The notes under the pieces were generated by a model. That model searched no databases and had not been told where the DNA came from. It saw only the letters and a list, made by a program, of their open reading frames with translations. DNA of 64,000 nucleotides from Hyphomicrobiales bacterium (GTDB lineage Bacteria > Pseudomonadota > Alphaproteobacteria > Rhizobiales > Rhizobiaceae), in the NCBI GenBank assembly GCA_002401155.1, contig NVSG01000001.1:124001-188000 (forward strand), in the 5' to 3' direction. Both the position numbers and the translations under genes were made by a program. Numbering within the stretch: the stretch's first letter is position 1; each line of letters begins with the position of its first letter. Positions 53,999 to 63,260 of the stretch are shown here, piece after piece.

Positions 53999-54025
53999 TT
54001 GGTGACAGGTTTATGACCTCACCAA
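53999..54025. promoter_or_regulatory. Inverted repeat upstream of aapJ
   Basis: TTGGTG and CACCAA flank inner arms AGGT and ACCT, with a two-base bulge on one side and a five-base centre. It lies 64-90 bases before the aapJ start, where an operator or a leader hairpin would be expected. The cognate factor is unknown. Confidence 0.4.
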
Positions 54026-54084
54026 TTATATCCACTCCCTCATATCCTACAAAAAAGTTATTGTGAGGATCGCTCAGGGTCCAA

Positions 54085-54129
54085 TACCTTTAATAAAAGA
54101 AAGTCATGCAAAATTTGCATGACTTTCTT
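54085..54129 (-). terminator. Long hairpin terminator at the end of the LysR gene
   Basis: A perfect palindrome with 16-base arms around a single central A (54097-54129). It covers the LysR stop codon and is followed on the minus strand by TTATTAAAGG. The arms are AT-rich, but the length is unusual. It should end the LysR transcript and shield the aapJ promoter region. Confidence 0.65.
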
Positions 54130-55042
54130 CATTCTCATCTTTTGATATCAGTACTTGCCAGAATTTTTCGGTTTTCGGTTCTGCGTTTGGCTCATACCTA
54201 TAAATTTTGATATCCAGTAGAATATCATCTTCTTCAGTTGAGGCCCGCACCAAACGCCCCTCGGCAAGATCATCGGCAACAATTGATTTTGGCACCCATG
54301 CAACGCCATACCCTTCAAGAACCATGGCTTTAATCGCCGCAGCGATTGAAGATTCATACATAGGCTCAAAATTCAAATCGCTATAGCGCTTCTCGATATG
54401 AGCCTTAATCGGCCAGACCAGCGGATTGGAATAGGTATGCAGATAAGGAATGGAACTGCCCGGTTCAGCCGATGGAAGCCAAAATCGCGGCCCGCCGTTC
54501 TCGTCAGGGCTGACAATGGGAACTAATGTCTCTGAACCCAGTAAAAGGGAATGAAATTTCTCGGTATCATTGAAAATAGTTCCGGAGGGATCTTCATAAC
54601 AAACAAAAAAATCAACCTGTCCCTCCTCCAGAGCACTGAGATATTCATCAACATTACCGTAGCCGGTCCTGACGCTGAACGCCTCAGTTTCAATCGATGA
54701 TTGCAAATCTTTCAACCATGCGGGGATGAAAAACTGTGCCAGAGTACTCAGGGTCGAAAACCTGATTTTCTCGTTTTCGGTTGTGATTTGCTTTTTGACA
54801 TCGCTTCGCGATTGCTCCGCAAGATGAACGATCTCTACGGCAATGGGTTTGAACACCTCGCCCGCTCTAGTCAATCTGGTGGGTTGAAAAGACCGATCGA
54901 TCAATTCCGCTCCGACCCAGCTTTCCAATGATTTAATACGTCTGCTGAAAGCAGGCTGAGAGACACACCGATACCCGGAGGAAATACGAAAATTTCCCGT
55001 TTCACAAAGAGAAAGAAAATCCTCAAGCCACTTAAGTTCCAT
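54104..55042 (-). CDS. LysR-family transcriptional regulator
   Basis: A 312-residue regulator. The N-terminal winged helix begins MELKWLEDFLSLCETGNFRI, with SQPAFSRRIKSLESWVG as the recognition region and RLTRAGEVF following. The effector-binding domain has the usual two-lobed pattern, ending with AAAIKAMVLEGYGVAWVPKS. The ATG at 55042 fits the family start. The frame reaches 55066. It is divergent from the PHP-domain gene, and repeated elements lie in between, so that gene is its likeliest target. The effector is unknown. Its stop codon lies inside a long hairpin. Confidence 0.9.
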   Translation of the reverse strand: MELKWLEDFLSLCETGNFRISSGYRCVSQPAFSRRIKSLESWVGAELIDRSFQPTRLTRAGEVFKPIAVEIVHLAEQSRSDVKKQITTENEKIRFSTLSTLAQFFIPAWLKDLQSSIETEAFSVRTGYGNVDEYLSALEEGQVDFFVCYEDPSGTIFNDTEKFHSLLLGSETLVPIVSPDENGGPRFWLPSAEPGSSIPYLHTYSNPLVWPIKAHIEKRYSDLNFEPMYESSIAAAIKAMVLEGYGVAWVPKSIVADDLAEGRLVRASTEEDDILLDIKIYRYEPNAEPKTEKFWQVLISKDENEESHANFA

Positions 55043-55396
55043 TATTTTATCCGTTTCGATACGCATTTACACGCTGACAACGAAATGCGTGCAGACCACA
55101 TTTAGGCTGATAACGCCCTACTGCCAATGGTGGCACCCATGATTTTGCCTTCTTGGGGCAAACCGAAGGCTCTCACGCGGCTGTATAAAAGCGTTGTTTT
55201 GGTGACACTATTATTTCTGAGGATGAAGTAAAAAAAGTACTTGCCATCAATCTAGAACTGGTTTCGTATGGCGGTCGAAATAATTGGATTTAGGGGCGTT
55301 CGCGCGCAATTTACTGTCTATCTGTGACGTACTTGTCATATTAACTGTCTATGTGGCTTGTTCTTCTCGTTAAACGGTGATTTCGAAGGTAAATTA
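55043..55396. other. Divergent control region between the LysR and PHP-protein genes
   Basis: This 354-base stretch has no credible gene. The only clear structure is the repeat set at 55313-55352. A TATAAAA-like stretch at about 55182 could belong to a promoter, but no paired -35 element was convincing. Confidence 0.5.
55313..55352 (+). promoter_or_regulatory. Direct repeats flanking an inverted repeat before the PHP gene
   Basis: ACTGTCTAT occurs at 55313-55321 and again at 55344-55352, 31 bases apart (three helical turns), each followed by STG. Between them TGAC-N6-GTCA (55325-55338) forms an inverted repeat. The set ends 44 bases before the PHP-protein start. The layout suits binding of a LysR-type tetramer. 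Confidence 0.5.
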
Positions 55397-56332
55397 ATGA
55401 CCGACATATCTCCCTTCTCTTTGCCCGGACGCTTCTGGCGCGGCAATCTCCATACCCATTCCACGCTCTCTGATGGCGCTTTACGAATAGAAAATGTGGT
55501 CGAATCCTATAAGAATGCCGGCTATGATTTTCTCATGATGTCGGAGCATTTTGTTAAAGCGTTCAAATGGCCGATCGCCGACACATACGCCATGCGCTCG
55601 AATAGTTTTACCACTATAATCGGGGCGGAACTACATGCACCAAAAACCAGCATAGGAGAGCTCTGGCATATTCTGGCGGCAGGCCTGCCGCTGGATTTTG
55701 AACCATGCGGCGAGAACGAAACTGGCCCTGAAATTGCCAGAAGGGCGGCTGATGCCGGAGCTTTTGTCGCCATAGCGCATCCCGCATGGTCACAGCTGAC
55801 ATTAGAGGATGCCTATAGCATTGACGTGGCCCACGCGGTCGAGATTTATAACCATGGTTGCGCGGTTCAAACCGACCGGGGCGATGGATGGTATTTACTT
55901 GACCAGATGTTGAACAATGGAAAACGCCTTACGGGATATGCATCAGACGACGCGCATTTTGCCAGCGGAGACGATGATGCATTTGGTGGTTGGGTTCATG
56001 TAAAAGCAGAAAGTCTGCAACCCGATGACTTGCTTAAAGCACTTAAAGCAGGAAATTATTATTCCAGTCAGGGGCCGCAAATCCATTCCCTGTCAATTTC
56101 TGGTAATCAACTGGATATTGAGTGTTCACCGGTGGATTCTATCTCAGTTGTTGGCGGCACATCACGATCCGTAAAAGCCAGCGGTAAATCCATCACCAGA
56201 GCAACGCTCAATCTGGCTGAACTTGATGTTGGCTGGCTGGTGCCGGATAGAAGCCCGTGGCTACGGGTAACAATAATCAACAAAGCAGGACAACGCGCCT
56301 GGACCAATCCCATCTGGCAGGACGAGCTTTAA
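55397..56332 (+). CDS. PHP-domain metal-dependent phosphoesterase-like protein
   Basis: A 311-residue protein with the PHP motifs in order: NLHTHSTLSDG (residues about 15-25), MMSEHF, a glutamate in IIGAELHA, AIAHPAW and ASDDAHF. These bind a tri-metal centre that cleaves phosphoesters. CehA/McbA-type members of this length also hydrolyse carbamates or act on other small esters, so the substrate is open. There is no signal peptide. AAGG lies seven bases before the ATG at 55397. An earlier ATG at 55358 lacks a ribosome site. It is divergent from the LysR regulator and is probably controlled by it. Confidence 0.85.
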   Translation: MTDISPFSLPGRFWRGNLHTHSTLSDGALRIENVVESYKNAGYDFLMMSEHFVKAFKWPIADTYAMRSNSFTTIIGAELHAPKTSIGELWHILAAGLPLDFEPCGENETGPEIARRAADAGAFVAIAHPAWSQLTLEDAYSIDVAHAVEIYNHGCAVQTDRGDGWYLLDQMLNNGKRLTGYASDDAHFASGDDDAFGGWVHVKAESLQPDDLLKALKAGNYYSSQGPQIHSLSISGNQLDIECSPVDSISVVGGTSRSVKASGKSITRATLNLAELDVGWLVPDRSPWLRVTIINKAGQRAWTNPIWQDEL

Positions 56333-56373
56333 AAGCTTTTAAGAGTAAATAATGTGCTGGTCCGCCTTATTCA

Positions 56374-57012
56374 TTAGTCCGCTCTTTCCTCATTGGCAGC
56401 CATTTCCGGCCACATGAGAAATGCACCAATGAAGAAGCAACAAGCACCGAGCAAGGTGAGAACCGTTGCCCAAATCGCAAATATTGCAGGAATGGGAACG
56501 GGCATGACAAAAGACAAAATTGCTGAAAGCAAAAAGGCCACACAGCCGACAAAGTTGATGACGCCAATCCACCAGCTGATACTTTGAAAATTCCAGCACC
56601 ACCATCTTTTGCAAAGGTCTTTCATGGCCAGACAGCCCGATATCTGGAACAGGATGGAACCCAGAATATTGGGAGTCCAGATCAATAAATCCTGCTCCAT
56701 CCAACCCAAATCAAAAAACGCGTCAAACGTATTCATGTTGAACATCAGTGTGCCGAAAAACTGACTCAGAGCTGAATAAAAGACCGTTTTGTTGCCATTA
56801 CGCGACTGGTGAAACTGGCAATAGGCCGCCGAGGTGAAGAAGAGCGACCCGACAAAGAAAACGCTGTCCAAAATAAGCTCATGCTCAATCGCCGCGAGAT
56901 ACAATACGCAGCCAAGCGCAAAAAGAGCTGCACCAATCATAAAGAGAGTGGCGACCCACCATGTCAGCTGTTTTGGCTCCCACACCCACAAGCGATAGGA
57001 TTTATCAGCCAT
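56374..57012 (-). CDS. YrhK-like membrane protein linked to glutamate decarboxylase
   Basis: A 212-residue membrane protein with about six hydrophobic segments, rich in tryptophan and cysteine ([22 protein letters not shown]). The region [16 protein letters not shown] recalls the YrhK domain. Its function is not known. The ATG at 57012 overlaps the end of the glutamate decarboxylase gene by eight bases, so both proteins are made together. No glutamate/GABA antiporter gene is present nearby, and this protein may serve the same acid-stress system. That is inference. Confidence 0.7.
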   Translation of the reverse strand: MADKSYRLWVWEPKQLTWWVATLFMIGAALFALGCVLYLAAIEHELILDSVFFVGSLFFTSAAYCQFHQSRNGNKTVFYSALSQFFGTLMFNMNTFDAFFDLGWMEQDLLIWTPNILGSILFQISGCLAMKDLCKRWWCWNFQSISWWIGVINFVGCVAFLLSAILSFVMPVPIPAIFAIWATVLTLLGACCFFIGAFLMWPEMAANEERAD

Positions 57013-58396
57013 GCTTGAAGCCACTGCCTTCTTCTTCCGTGAGCGATGTGGTGACCGGATGGCTGTTAAGATGGTTTAACGCCCGTTTACAATCATCCAA
57101 CAGTAAATCAGCCATATCCCGGCTGAACCCATGACGCACCAAAATGCGCTGGATGACTAAATCTTCGCGGTTTGGCGGCAAGGCGTAAGCTGGCACCTGC
57201 CAGCCCCGTGTCTTCAGTCGATCAGCAAAATCATAGAGGTTGAATGTATGTTCAACGCCCTCTTTGAGCTTCCAGCTAAGAGCGGGAATACCATCACTGC
57301 CATCATAGATAATTTCGAAGGGGCCAAAATCACCAATGCCATCGGCAAGATATAAAGCGATGTCTCTGCAGGTAGAGTGAATGCGGCGATAGCCCTCTTT
57401 GCCAAGGCGCAGAAAATTATAATATTGCGCCACGACCTGACTACCGGGGCGAGAAAAATTAAGTGCGAAATCCACCATATCGCCGCCCAGATAATTCACC
57501 CGAAAAACCAGATCCTCCGGCAAGTCTTCCGCATTGTGCCAAAGTATCCAGCCAACACCAAGCGGTGCCAAACCAAATTTATGACCCGATGCGTTGATTG
57601 ATTTCACCCGGGGCAACCGAAAATCCCAAACCAGTTCCGGTTGCAGGAAAGGCGCAAGAAAACCACCACTGGCACCATCAACATGGATGGGAATATTCAG
57701 CCCCGCATCTCCTTCGAGCTTATCGAGCGCATCGCTGACTTCTTTCACCGGTTCAAACTGCCCGGTAAAAGTGACGCCCAGTGTGGGCACAACACCGATG
57801 GTGTTTTCATCGCAACGCTTGATAACTTCATCGGCATTCATGATGTAGCGATCATTTTCCATCGGAATTTCGCGAAGCTCGACACCCCAATAACGGCAAA
57901 ATTTATGCCAGCAAACCTGCACTGGTCCGGTGACCAAATTGGGTTTTTCGATGGACTTACCCTGTGCTTTTTGCCGGGCGCGCCAATTCCATAGCAATGC
58001 CATGCCACCCAACATCGCAGCCTCACTTGAACCTGTGGTTGAAGTTCCGGTGGCGTTTGCAGAATCTGGAGAGTTCCACAGATCGGCAAGAATATGGACG
58101 CATCGTTTCTCGATCTCAGCCGTTTGTGGGTATTCATCTTTATCGACCAGATTTTTGTCGACAGTAAGCGTCATCAAATCGAGGACTTCCGGCTCCAACC
58201 ATGTCTGGCAGAATGTAGCAAGGTTCTGCCGGGAGTTCCCATCAAGCAAAAGTTCATCAGCAACCAGACGGTGAATAACACGAGGATTATGCTCCTGTTC
58301 AGGCATTTTGTATTTGGGCAATCTCACCGAGGCATCAAGCGACGCAAAAATATCGTCATCAAGGCGTTTTCCAACAGAATCCTTATCATGCAGCAT
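57005..58396 (-). CDS. gadB: Glutamate decarboxylase
   Basis: A PLP enzyme converting glutamate to GABA and CO2 and consuming a proton. It has 463 residues, nearly the length of E. coli GadB (466). The PLP lysine lies in [15 protein letters not shown], the aspartate that holds the ring nitrogen in [12 protein letters not shown], and the phosphate-binding turn in [10 protein letters not shown]. The C-terminal tail is rich in acidic residues and ends in FKHG, comparable to the pH-sensing tail with its penultimate histidine region in E. coli. It heads a two-gene unit with the YrhK-like membrane protein. Confidence 0.95.
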   Translation of the reverse strand: MLHDKDSVGKRLDDDIFASLDASVRLPKYKMPEQEHNPRVIHRLVADELLLDGNSRQNLATFCQTWLEPEVLDLMTLTVDKNLVDKDEYPQTAEIEKRCVHILADLWNSPDSANATGTSTTGSSEAAMLGGMALLWNWRARQKAQGKSIEKPNLVTGPVQVCWHKFCRYWGVELREIPMENDRYIMNADEVIKRCDENTIGVVPTLGVTFTGQFEPVKEVSDALDKLEGDAGLNIPIHVDGASGGFLAPFLQPELVWDFRLPRVKSINASGHKFGLAPLGVGWILWHNAEDLPEDLVFRVNYLGGDMVDFALNFSRPGSQVVAQYYNFLRLGKEGYRRIHSTCRDIALYLADGIGDFGPFEIIYDGSDGIPALSWKLKEGVEHTFNLYDFADRLKTRGWQVPAYALPPNREDLVIQRILVRHGFSRDMADLLLDDCKRALNHLNSHPVTTSLTEEEGSGFKHG

Positions 58397-58570
58397 CGTG
58401 AATTATTTCCTCTTTTATGTATAAGCCAGAAACATTTTTCCGGGGATGAACTTGATATTACTGTGTCATTATCATCTTTTGTAGTTTGTATATATCATCG
58501 TCGAATGCTAATCGACACAAAAGGCCATCGCGTTTAGATAGTGCATCACATTTATTGATGGAGACCAGTC

Positions 58571-59743
58571 ATTCGTTTTTCAACTCCCCTTCTTGTCTTG
58601 ATGATTTTGGTTCTTACATCCTGCGCTACAACCTCACGTATATTGCTACCATCTGATTTGGTGGCACAGGAAGATGTCGTCGGTATCAAGAGCCAAAAAG
58701 TTCGCATATGGGGTGATGCAACCAAAGCGGAAATTGCCGCAACCCTTGCCGCGACCGGCAGCCAAATTAACTTCATAGAAAAAGGCAATCGTTCAAATCA
58801 GGAAAGCTATCTGGTTCTTTCTGGTGGCGGACAAAATGGTGCTTTCGGTGCGGGACTACTCAATGGCTGGACGCGTTCAGGAACACGGCCGGAGTTCAAA
58901 ATTGTCACAGGCGTAAGCACTGGCGCTCTGATCGCTCCCTTCGCGTTTTTGGGTTCAAGTTATGACGCAACAATCAAGGAATTTTACACCACGCATTCAA
59001 CCAAAGACCTCGTGAGATATCGAGTGGCATCGGGATTGCTCGGTGGCGTATCATTCGCAGATTCAAAACCGCTGGCTGGTTTGATCGCTAAATATATTAC
59101 CCATACCACCCTCCGAAAAATCGCGATCGAGCATCAAAAAGGACGTTATCTTCTCGTTGGAACCACCAATCTGGATGCCGGAAGGCCTGTCATCTGGAAC
59201 ATGGGAGAGATCGCGCAAGTGGGCGATGATCGCGCCCTAAAGCTATTCCGCTCGGTCATTTTAGCCTCAGCATCAATCCCCGGCGCATTTCCGCCAGTGA
59301 TGATTGGTGTGAGCGCTGATGGCAAAACGGGACAAGAGATGCATGTGGATGGAGGAACGACCGATAATGCCATATTGCTGCCGTTCCACGTCAATCTCAA
59401 GCAACTGTATAAACGTCTTAAATGGAAACCGAAACGCAAACTCTACGTTGTTATCAATTCAACGTTGACTCCACGAAGAAAGAGCGTGAAAGCCGATACT
59501 TTCAGCATTGCCGGCAGATCAATCGATACACTCATCAAGCGACTGACCATCAGTGATACCCAGCGCCTTTATCAATTTTCCCAGCGCAATGATATCCAGT
59601 TTAATATCGCGAGCATTCCCGAACGGTTTAACGAAAAGCCCGAAGAACTCTTCGATCGCGCCTATATGATAAAGCTGTTTTCTCATGCCTATAATCTGGC
59701 AAGCAAGGGATATAAATGGGGCAGAAAACCACCCGATACCTGA
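58571..59743 (+). CDS. Patatin-like phospholipase, lipoprotein
   Basis: A lipid acyl hydrolase of 390 residues. Patatin motifs are in order: oxyanion-hole LSGGGQNGAFGAG, nucleophile GVSTGAL, and the dyad aspartate in VDGGTTDN. The best start appears to be an ATT at 58571. GGAG lies exactly seven bases before it, and reading from there gives a complete lipoprotein signal, IRFSTPLLVLMILVLTSC. The ATG at 58601 would leave only a few residues before the lipobox cysteine and has no ribosome site. The mature protein would be lipid-anchored, probably in the periplasm. It is divergent from the glutamate decarboxylase unit. Confidence 0.85.
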   Translation: MRFSTPLLVLMILVLTSCATTSRILLPSDLVAQEDVVGIKSQKVRIWGDATKAEIAATLAATGSQINFIEKGNRSNQESYLVLSGGGQNGAFGAGLLNGWTRSGTRPEFKIVTGVSTGALIAPFAFLGSSYDATIKEFYTTHSTKDLVRYRVASGLLGGVSFADSKPLAGLIAKYITHTTLRKIAIEHQKGRYLLVGTTNLDAGRPVIWNMGEIAQVGDDRALKLFRSVILASASIPGAFPPVMIGVSADGKTGQEMHVDGGTTDNAILLPFHVNLKQLYKRLKWKPKRKLYVVINSTLTPRRKSVKADTFSIAGRSIDTLIKRLTISDTQRLYQFSQRNDIQFNIASIPERFNEKPEELFDRAYMIKLFSHAYNLASKGYKWGRKPPDT

Positions 59744-59805
59744 TCTAATAACCTAAGAACAAATCAGACGTGCCGAGATAACGAACAACATCAAACTGAA
59801 GCCAA

Positions 59806-60978
59806 TCAGGTATCTTTCATACAGGCAATAAGCGTTTCCGAGAATAAAACAATGCCCTGCCCGATCAGTTCATCAGGAAAGTCATACTCAGGTGTATGAA
59901 CCTGCGGACATTCTGTACCCGCCCCCAAAAACAACATCGCCGATGAAGCATTGGCTCCGAACCTGCCAAAGTCTTCCGACGCACGATGCGGGGCTTCCTG
60001 TGGCTGGTGCTCCAAATTGGCTTGTATGAGACCAGAATGCAAATATTGGGTTGCTTTGGCGTCATTTGTGCAGGCCAAAAAAACATCGTCATATTCAATA
60101 TCAAAATCCAGATCATATTCTTGAGCTACCGATTTCACGCGTGCTTCTACTTTTTTACAAAGTTCTGCCATTTTGGCATCGGCCACAGTTCTCAATGTCG
60201 CAAGAATTTTCGCTTCTGCCGGTGCCACACCAAATGAGACAGCACCCATTGAAGCGTGTGTAACAGTGATCATTGAGAAGTCTGCTTCAAGGGTTCCGCC
60301 AGAACCAAAGTCTTCCATGGCAGGCATCAACCGGGCGACTGCCCTCATTGGCGAACGTCCCGATTCTGGTTTCGCCGCATGGGCCGTACTGCCGGTCAGG
60401 CGAATAGAAATTCCGCGCGATGCACAATTTGCCGGACCACTTGAAATGACACCAACGCCAATCGGCGTACCCGGACTATTATGCAACGAGAAAGCAAACT
60501 CAGGCTGGATATCCACAAAACGCGGGTCGGCAATCACGGCAGCGGCGCCCACGCCATTTTCTTCGGCTGGTTGAAAAAGCAGAACGACCCGCCCAGTCGC
60601 CGGACGGGCATTGGCCAACTGCCGGGCAAGCCCGAGTAGAATCGCAGAATGACCATCATGCCCACACAAATGTGACTTACCCGCCACAGTCGAGCGATGC
60701 GGTATCGAGCCTAGCTCCTGAATTGGCAGCGCATCAAGTTCACACCGAAACAGCACTGTAAGCCCCGGCTTGCCGCTATCATAGACAGCCGCAACCCCAT
60801 GCCCGCCAAGCTGCTTCATCAACTGATCCGGCTTGGTTGGTGCAAGCATTTCACAAACACGCTGAGCCGTTTCTTTTTCTTCTCCCGACAGCTCAGGATG
60901 TTTGTGAAGTTCATGGCGCCACGCAATCAACTCCTGAATATCCAAATCCGAGGGAGAGCCTGCAGTAAATATTTTCAT
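59806..60978 (-). CDS. M20-family amidohydrolase
   Basis: A zinc/manganese amidohydrolase of 390 residues, like hippurate hydrolase, N-acyl-amino-acid amidohydrolase or IAA-amino-acid hydrolase. Metal ligands are visible in HLCGHDGHSAILLG and in the catalytic pair FQPAEENGVGAA. The dimerisation domain includes TGSTAHAAKPESG. The ATG at 60978 has GGAG seven bases upstream, and homology (ELIAWRHELHKHPELSGEE) follows soon after. The frame runs back to 61128 without support. It is divergent from phnC, and no link to phosphonate use is evident. Confidence 0.88.
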   Translation of the reverse strand: MKIFTAGSPSDLDIQELIAWRHELHKHPELSGEEKETAQRVCEMLAPTKPDQLMKQLGGHGVAAVYDSGKPGLTVLFRCELDALPIQELGSIPHRSTVAGKSHLCGHDGHSAILLGLARQLANARPATGRVVLLFQPAEENGVGAAAVIADPRFVDIQPEFAFSLHNSPGTPIGVGVISSGPANCASRGISIRLTGSTAHAAKPESGRSPMRAVARLMPAMEDFGSGGTLEADFSMITVTHASMGAVSFGVAPAEAKILATLRTVADAKMAELCKKVEARVKSVAQEYDLDFDIEYDDVFLACTNDAKATQYLHSGLIQANLEHQPQEAPHRASEDFGRFGANASSAMLFLGAGTECPQVHTPEYDFPDELIGQGIVLFSETLIACMKDT

Positions 60979-61171
60979 ATCAATTCTCCACATGCCAAAG
61001 CATGAGTTGTACCCCCATATTAGTGCCAACAAAGGGGATATCGGTTCGACCAGATTACAGATGTTTTCTAGCAATCCTTTCTTGAATAGCTCTATGTTTT
61101 CCGCACCGGCGTCAAGGACTTCACACACCTCTATCGTAACCAGCTCTGAGAGCCATCAAGCACGTTATCCA

Positions 61172-61211
61172 CAGTCATGCAGCTGTCATATAACCTTTGT
61201 GAAGTTGTCAC
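61172..61211 (+). promoter_or_regulatory. Tandem Pho boxes before phnC
   Basis: Four seven-base half-sites lie in register every 11 bases: CAGTCAT (61172), CTGTCAT (61183), CCTTTGT (61194) and TTGTCAC (61205), each separated by four bases. This is the PhoB arrangement of direct repeats, with the third unit weak. They end 44 bases before the phnC start, so phosphate starvation should induce the operon. Confidence 0.8.
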
Positions 61212-61255
61212 ATGCGCATGCGAGGAATTGGCCATAACAATTTCGGAGCATCGGC

Positions 61256-62191
61256 ATGGATCAAAATGCGGTAGAAGTGACAGAGCTTTGCAAATCCTTC
61301 ACCAAGGGAACAAGGGCGCTTAATGGCGTCTCTATAAAGGTGAAACGCGGAGAAATGATTGCTCTGATCGGTGCTTCGGGGTCTGGAAAATCCACTTTGC
61401 TGCGCCATATTGCCGGGCTTGTGGAAGCTGATAAAAAAACAGTTTCCACCATCACAATATTTGGCGACACCATTTTGAAGTCGGGTAAGATTGCGCCCGA
61501 TGCAAGAGCCATCCGCGCCTCAATCGGCGTGATCTTCCAGCAGTTCAACCTTGTTGGTCGCCTATCTGTTCTAACCAATGTTCTCATCGGCTTTCTCGGA
61601 CAAATGCCGGTTCTGGCTGGCACTTTAGGCCTGTTCAGCAAACAGCAAAAATTGGTCGCCATGCAAGCTTTGGACCGGGTCGGCATTGCCTCGCACGCCT
61701 TGCATCGCGGCGCGGATTTATCCGGCGGGCAACAGCAACGCGCAGCCATCGCACGCACGCTCGTACAAGGCGCTGAAATCATCATTGCCGATGAACCGAT
61801 AGCCTCATTAGACCCATCTTCTGCTCGCAAGGTGATGGACATATTGGGCAATCTCAACCGAGAAGATGGCACGACAATCATCGTATCCCTTCATCAAGTT
61901 GAATACGCCCTGAAATATTGCCCAAGAACCATCGCGTTACGCGCCGGTGAAGTCGTCTATGACGGCCCATCCAAAGCGCTAACACCAGCTTTTCTGGGTG
62001 AATTATATGGCGCAGAGAGCGAAGAACTCTTCCTGCCCGGGCTTGAGAACACACAAATCGAAACAACCAAAACAAACAGCGCTTCGCAAGAGTTTGGTTT
62101 CGAGCATTCCATAGGTGTTCCGACTCCTGCGACGATTGCCCAATCCGTATACCCCCTTCCAAAAAATACACATCAACAAGGAGAAATTTGA
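61256..62191 (+). CDS. phnC: Phosphonate/phosphite ABC transporter ATPase PhnC
   Basis: A 311-residue ATPase: Walker [14 protein letters not shown], the PhnC-type VIFQQFNLVGRLSVLTNVL segment, signature [15 protein letters not shown] and Walker B IIIADEPIASLDP. It carries about 50 residues beyond the usual end, a polar tail after GELYGAESEELF, with no recognised motif. It is the first gene of phnCDE, and its stop shares one base with the phnD start (TGATG). No strong ribosome site was seen before its own ATG. Confidence 0.94.
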   Translation: MDQNAVEVTELCKSFTKGTRALNGVSIKVKRGEMIALIGASGSGKSTLLRHIAGLVEADKKTVSTITIFGDTILKSGKIAPDARAIRASIGVIFQQFNLVGRLSVLTNVLIGFLGQMPVLAGTLGLFSKQQKLVAMQALDRVGIASHALHRGADLSGGQQQRAAIARTLVQGAEIIIADEPIASLDPSSARKVMDILGNLNREDGTTIIVSLHQVEYALKYCPRTIALRAGEVVYDGPSKALTPAFLGELYGAESEELFLPGLENTQIETTKTNSASQEFGFEHSIGVPTPATIAQSVYPLPKNTHQQGEI

Positions 62192-63186
62192 TGCTAAGAA
62201 AACTAACCGGCGCAGCGCTCATTGCTGCTTCACTTCTTTCCGCTTCGTTTGCGCAAGCCGCTGACACTGTTAATTTCGGGATTATCTCAACAGAATCCTC
62301 AACCAATTTGAAAAAAACATGGCAACCATTCCTCGGCGCCATGAGAAAAAGCACTGGCCTTGATATCAAAGCCTTTTTCGCTTCAGATTATGCAGGCGTC
62401 ATCGAAGGCATGCGTTTCAACAAAGTGCAGATCGCCTGGTTCGGTAACAAATCCGGTATGGAAGCAGTTGATCGCTCCAACGGTGAAGTCTTCGCACAAA
62501 CCGTCGACGTAAGCGGCAATCCCGGTTACTGGTCTTTGCTCATCACGCAAAAAGACAGCCCGATCAACAATCTTGATGACCTGATGAAATGCGACAAGAG
62601 CATCAATTTCGGCATCGGCGACCCTAACTCCACATCAGGTTTCCTCGTACCAACCACTTATATTTTTGCAGCAAGAAACATCGCTCCCAAGGAATGCTTC
62701 AAAACCGTTCGTAATGCCAGCCACGAAGTAAACGCCCTGTCCGTTGCAAACGATCAAGTGGACGTTGCCACTAACAATACCGAAAGCATGCGCCGCATCG
62801 AAATCACCAAACCGGACGCTTTCAAGAAAATCAAAATCATCTGGAAATCACCTTTGATCCCATCCGATCCGCTCGTATGGCGCAACGATCTTGATGATGG
62901 CGTTAAATCCAAAATCTACAAATTCGTGATGTCCTATGGCCGTAATGGCTCGCCTGAAGAAGTAGAAGCTGCCCGTAAAGTTTTAGCTGAATTGCAGTGG
63001 GCACCATTCAAGCCTTCTTCCAATGCGCAACTTTATCCAATCCGCATATTGGCCATCAACAAAACCATCCTTCAAATCAAGGGTGATAAAAAAATGACTG
63101 CCGCCGAGAAAGAGACAAAAATTGCTGAACTCAACGTCAAAGCCGCAGCAATTGAAAAATTGGTTGCCGTTGTTCCCTCCATGTAA
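62191..63186 (+). CDS. phnD: Phosphonate/phosphite-binding protein PhnD
   Basis: A periplasmic binding protein of 331 residues. The signal peptide (MLRKLTGAALIAASLLSASF, then AQA with cleavage before ADT) is followed by the PhnD pattern: FGIISTESSTNLKKTWQPF, YAGVIEGMRFNKVQIAWFG, GDPNSTSGFLVPTTY and SPLIPSDPLVWRNDL. AAGGAG lies seven bases before the ATG at 62191. Ligands of the family include 2-aminoethylphosphonate, methylphosphonate, phosphite and hypophosphite. The sequence alone does not choose. An intrinsic terminator follows it. Confidence 0.94.
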   Translation: MLRKLTGAALIAASLLSASFAQAADTVNFGIISTESSTNLKKTWQPFLGAMRKSTGLDIKAFFASDYAGVIEGMRFNKVQIAWFGNKSGMEAVDRSNGEVFAQTVDVSGNPGYWSLLITQKDSPINNLDDLMKCDKSINFGIGDPNSTSGFLVPTTYIFAARNIAPKECFKTVRNASHEVNALSVANDQVDVATNNTESMRRIEITKPDAFKKIKIIWKSPLIPSDPLVWRNDLDDGVKSKIYKFVMSYGRNGSPEEVEAARKVLAELQWAPFKPSSNAQLYPIRILAINKTILQIKGDKKMTAAEKETKIAELNVKAAAIEKLVAVVPSM

Positions 63187-63214
63187 CGCCCCTCGTTCGA
63201 GGCAACAACGTTTG

Positions 63215-63246
63215 CGCCCGCTTCCACCCCGGAGCGGGCGTTTTTT
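63215..63246 (+). terminator. Intrinsic terminator between phnD and phnE
   Basis: A perfect eight-base stem, CGCCCGCT and AGCGGGCG, with a ten-base loop, followed directly by six T residues. It lies 14 bases before the phnE start, inside what should be one operon. It probably allows partial read-through and keeps the binding protein in excess. Confidence 0.88.
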
Positions 63247-63260
63247 AAATGAGGACCATC

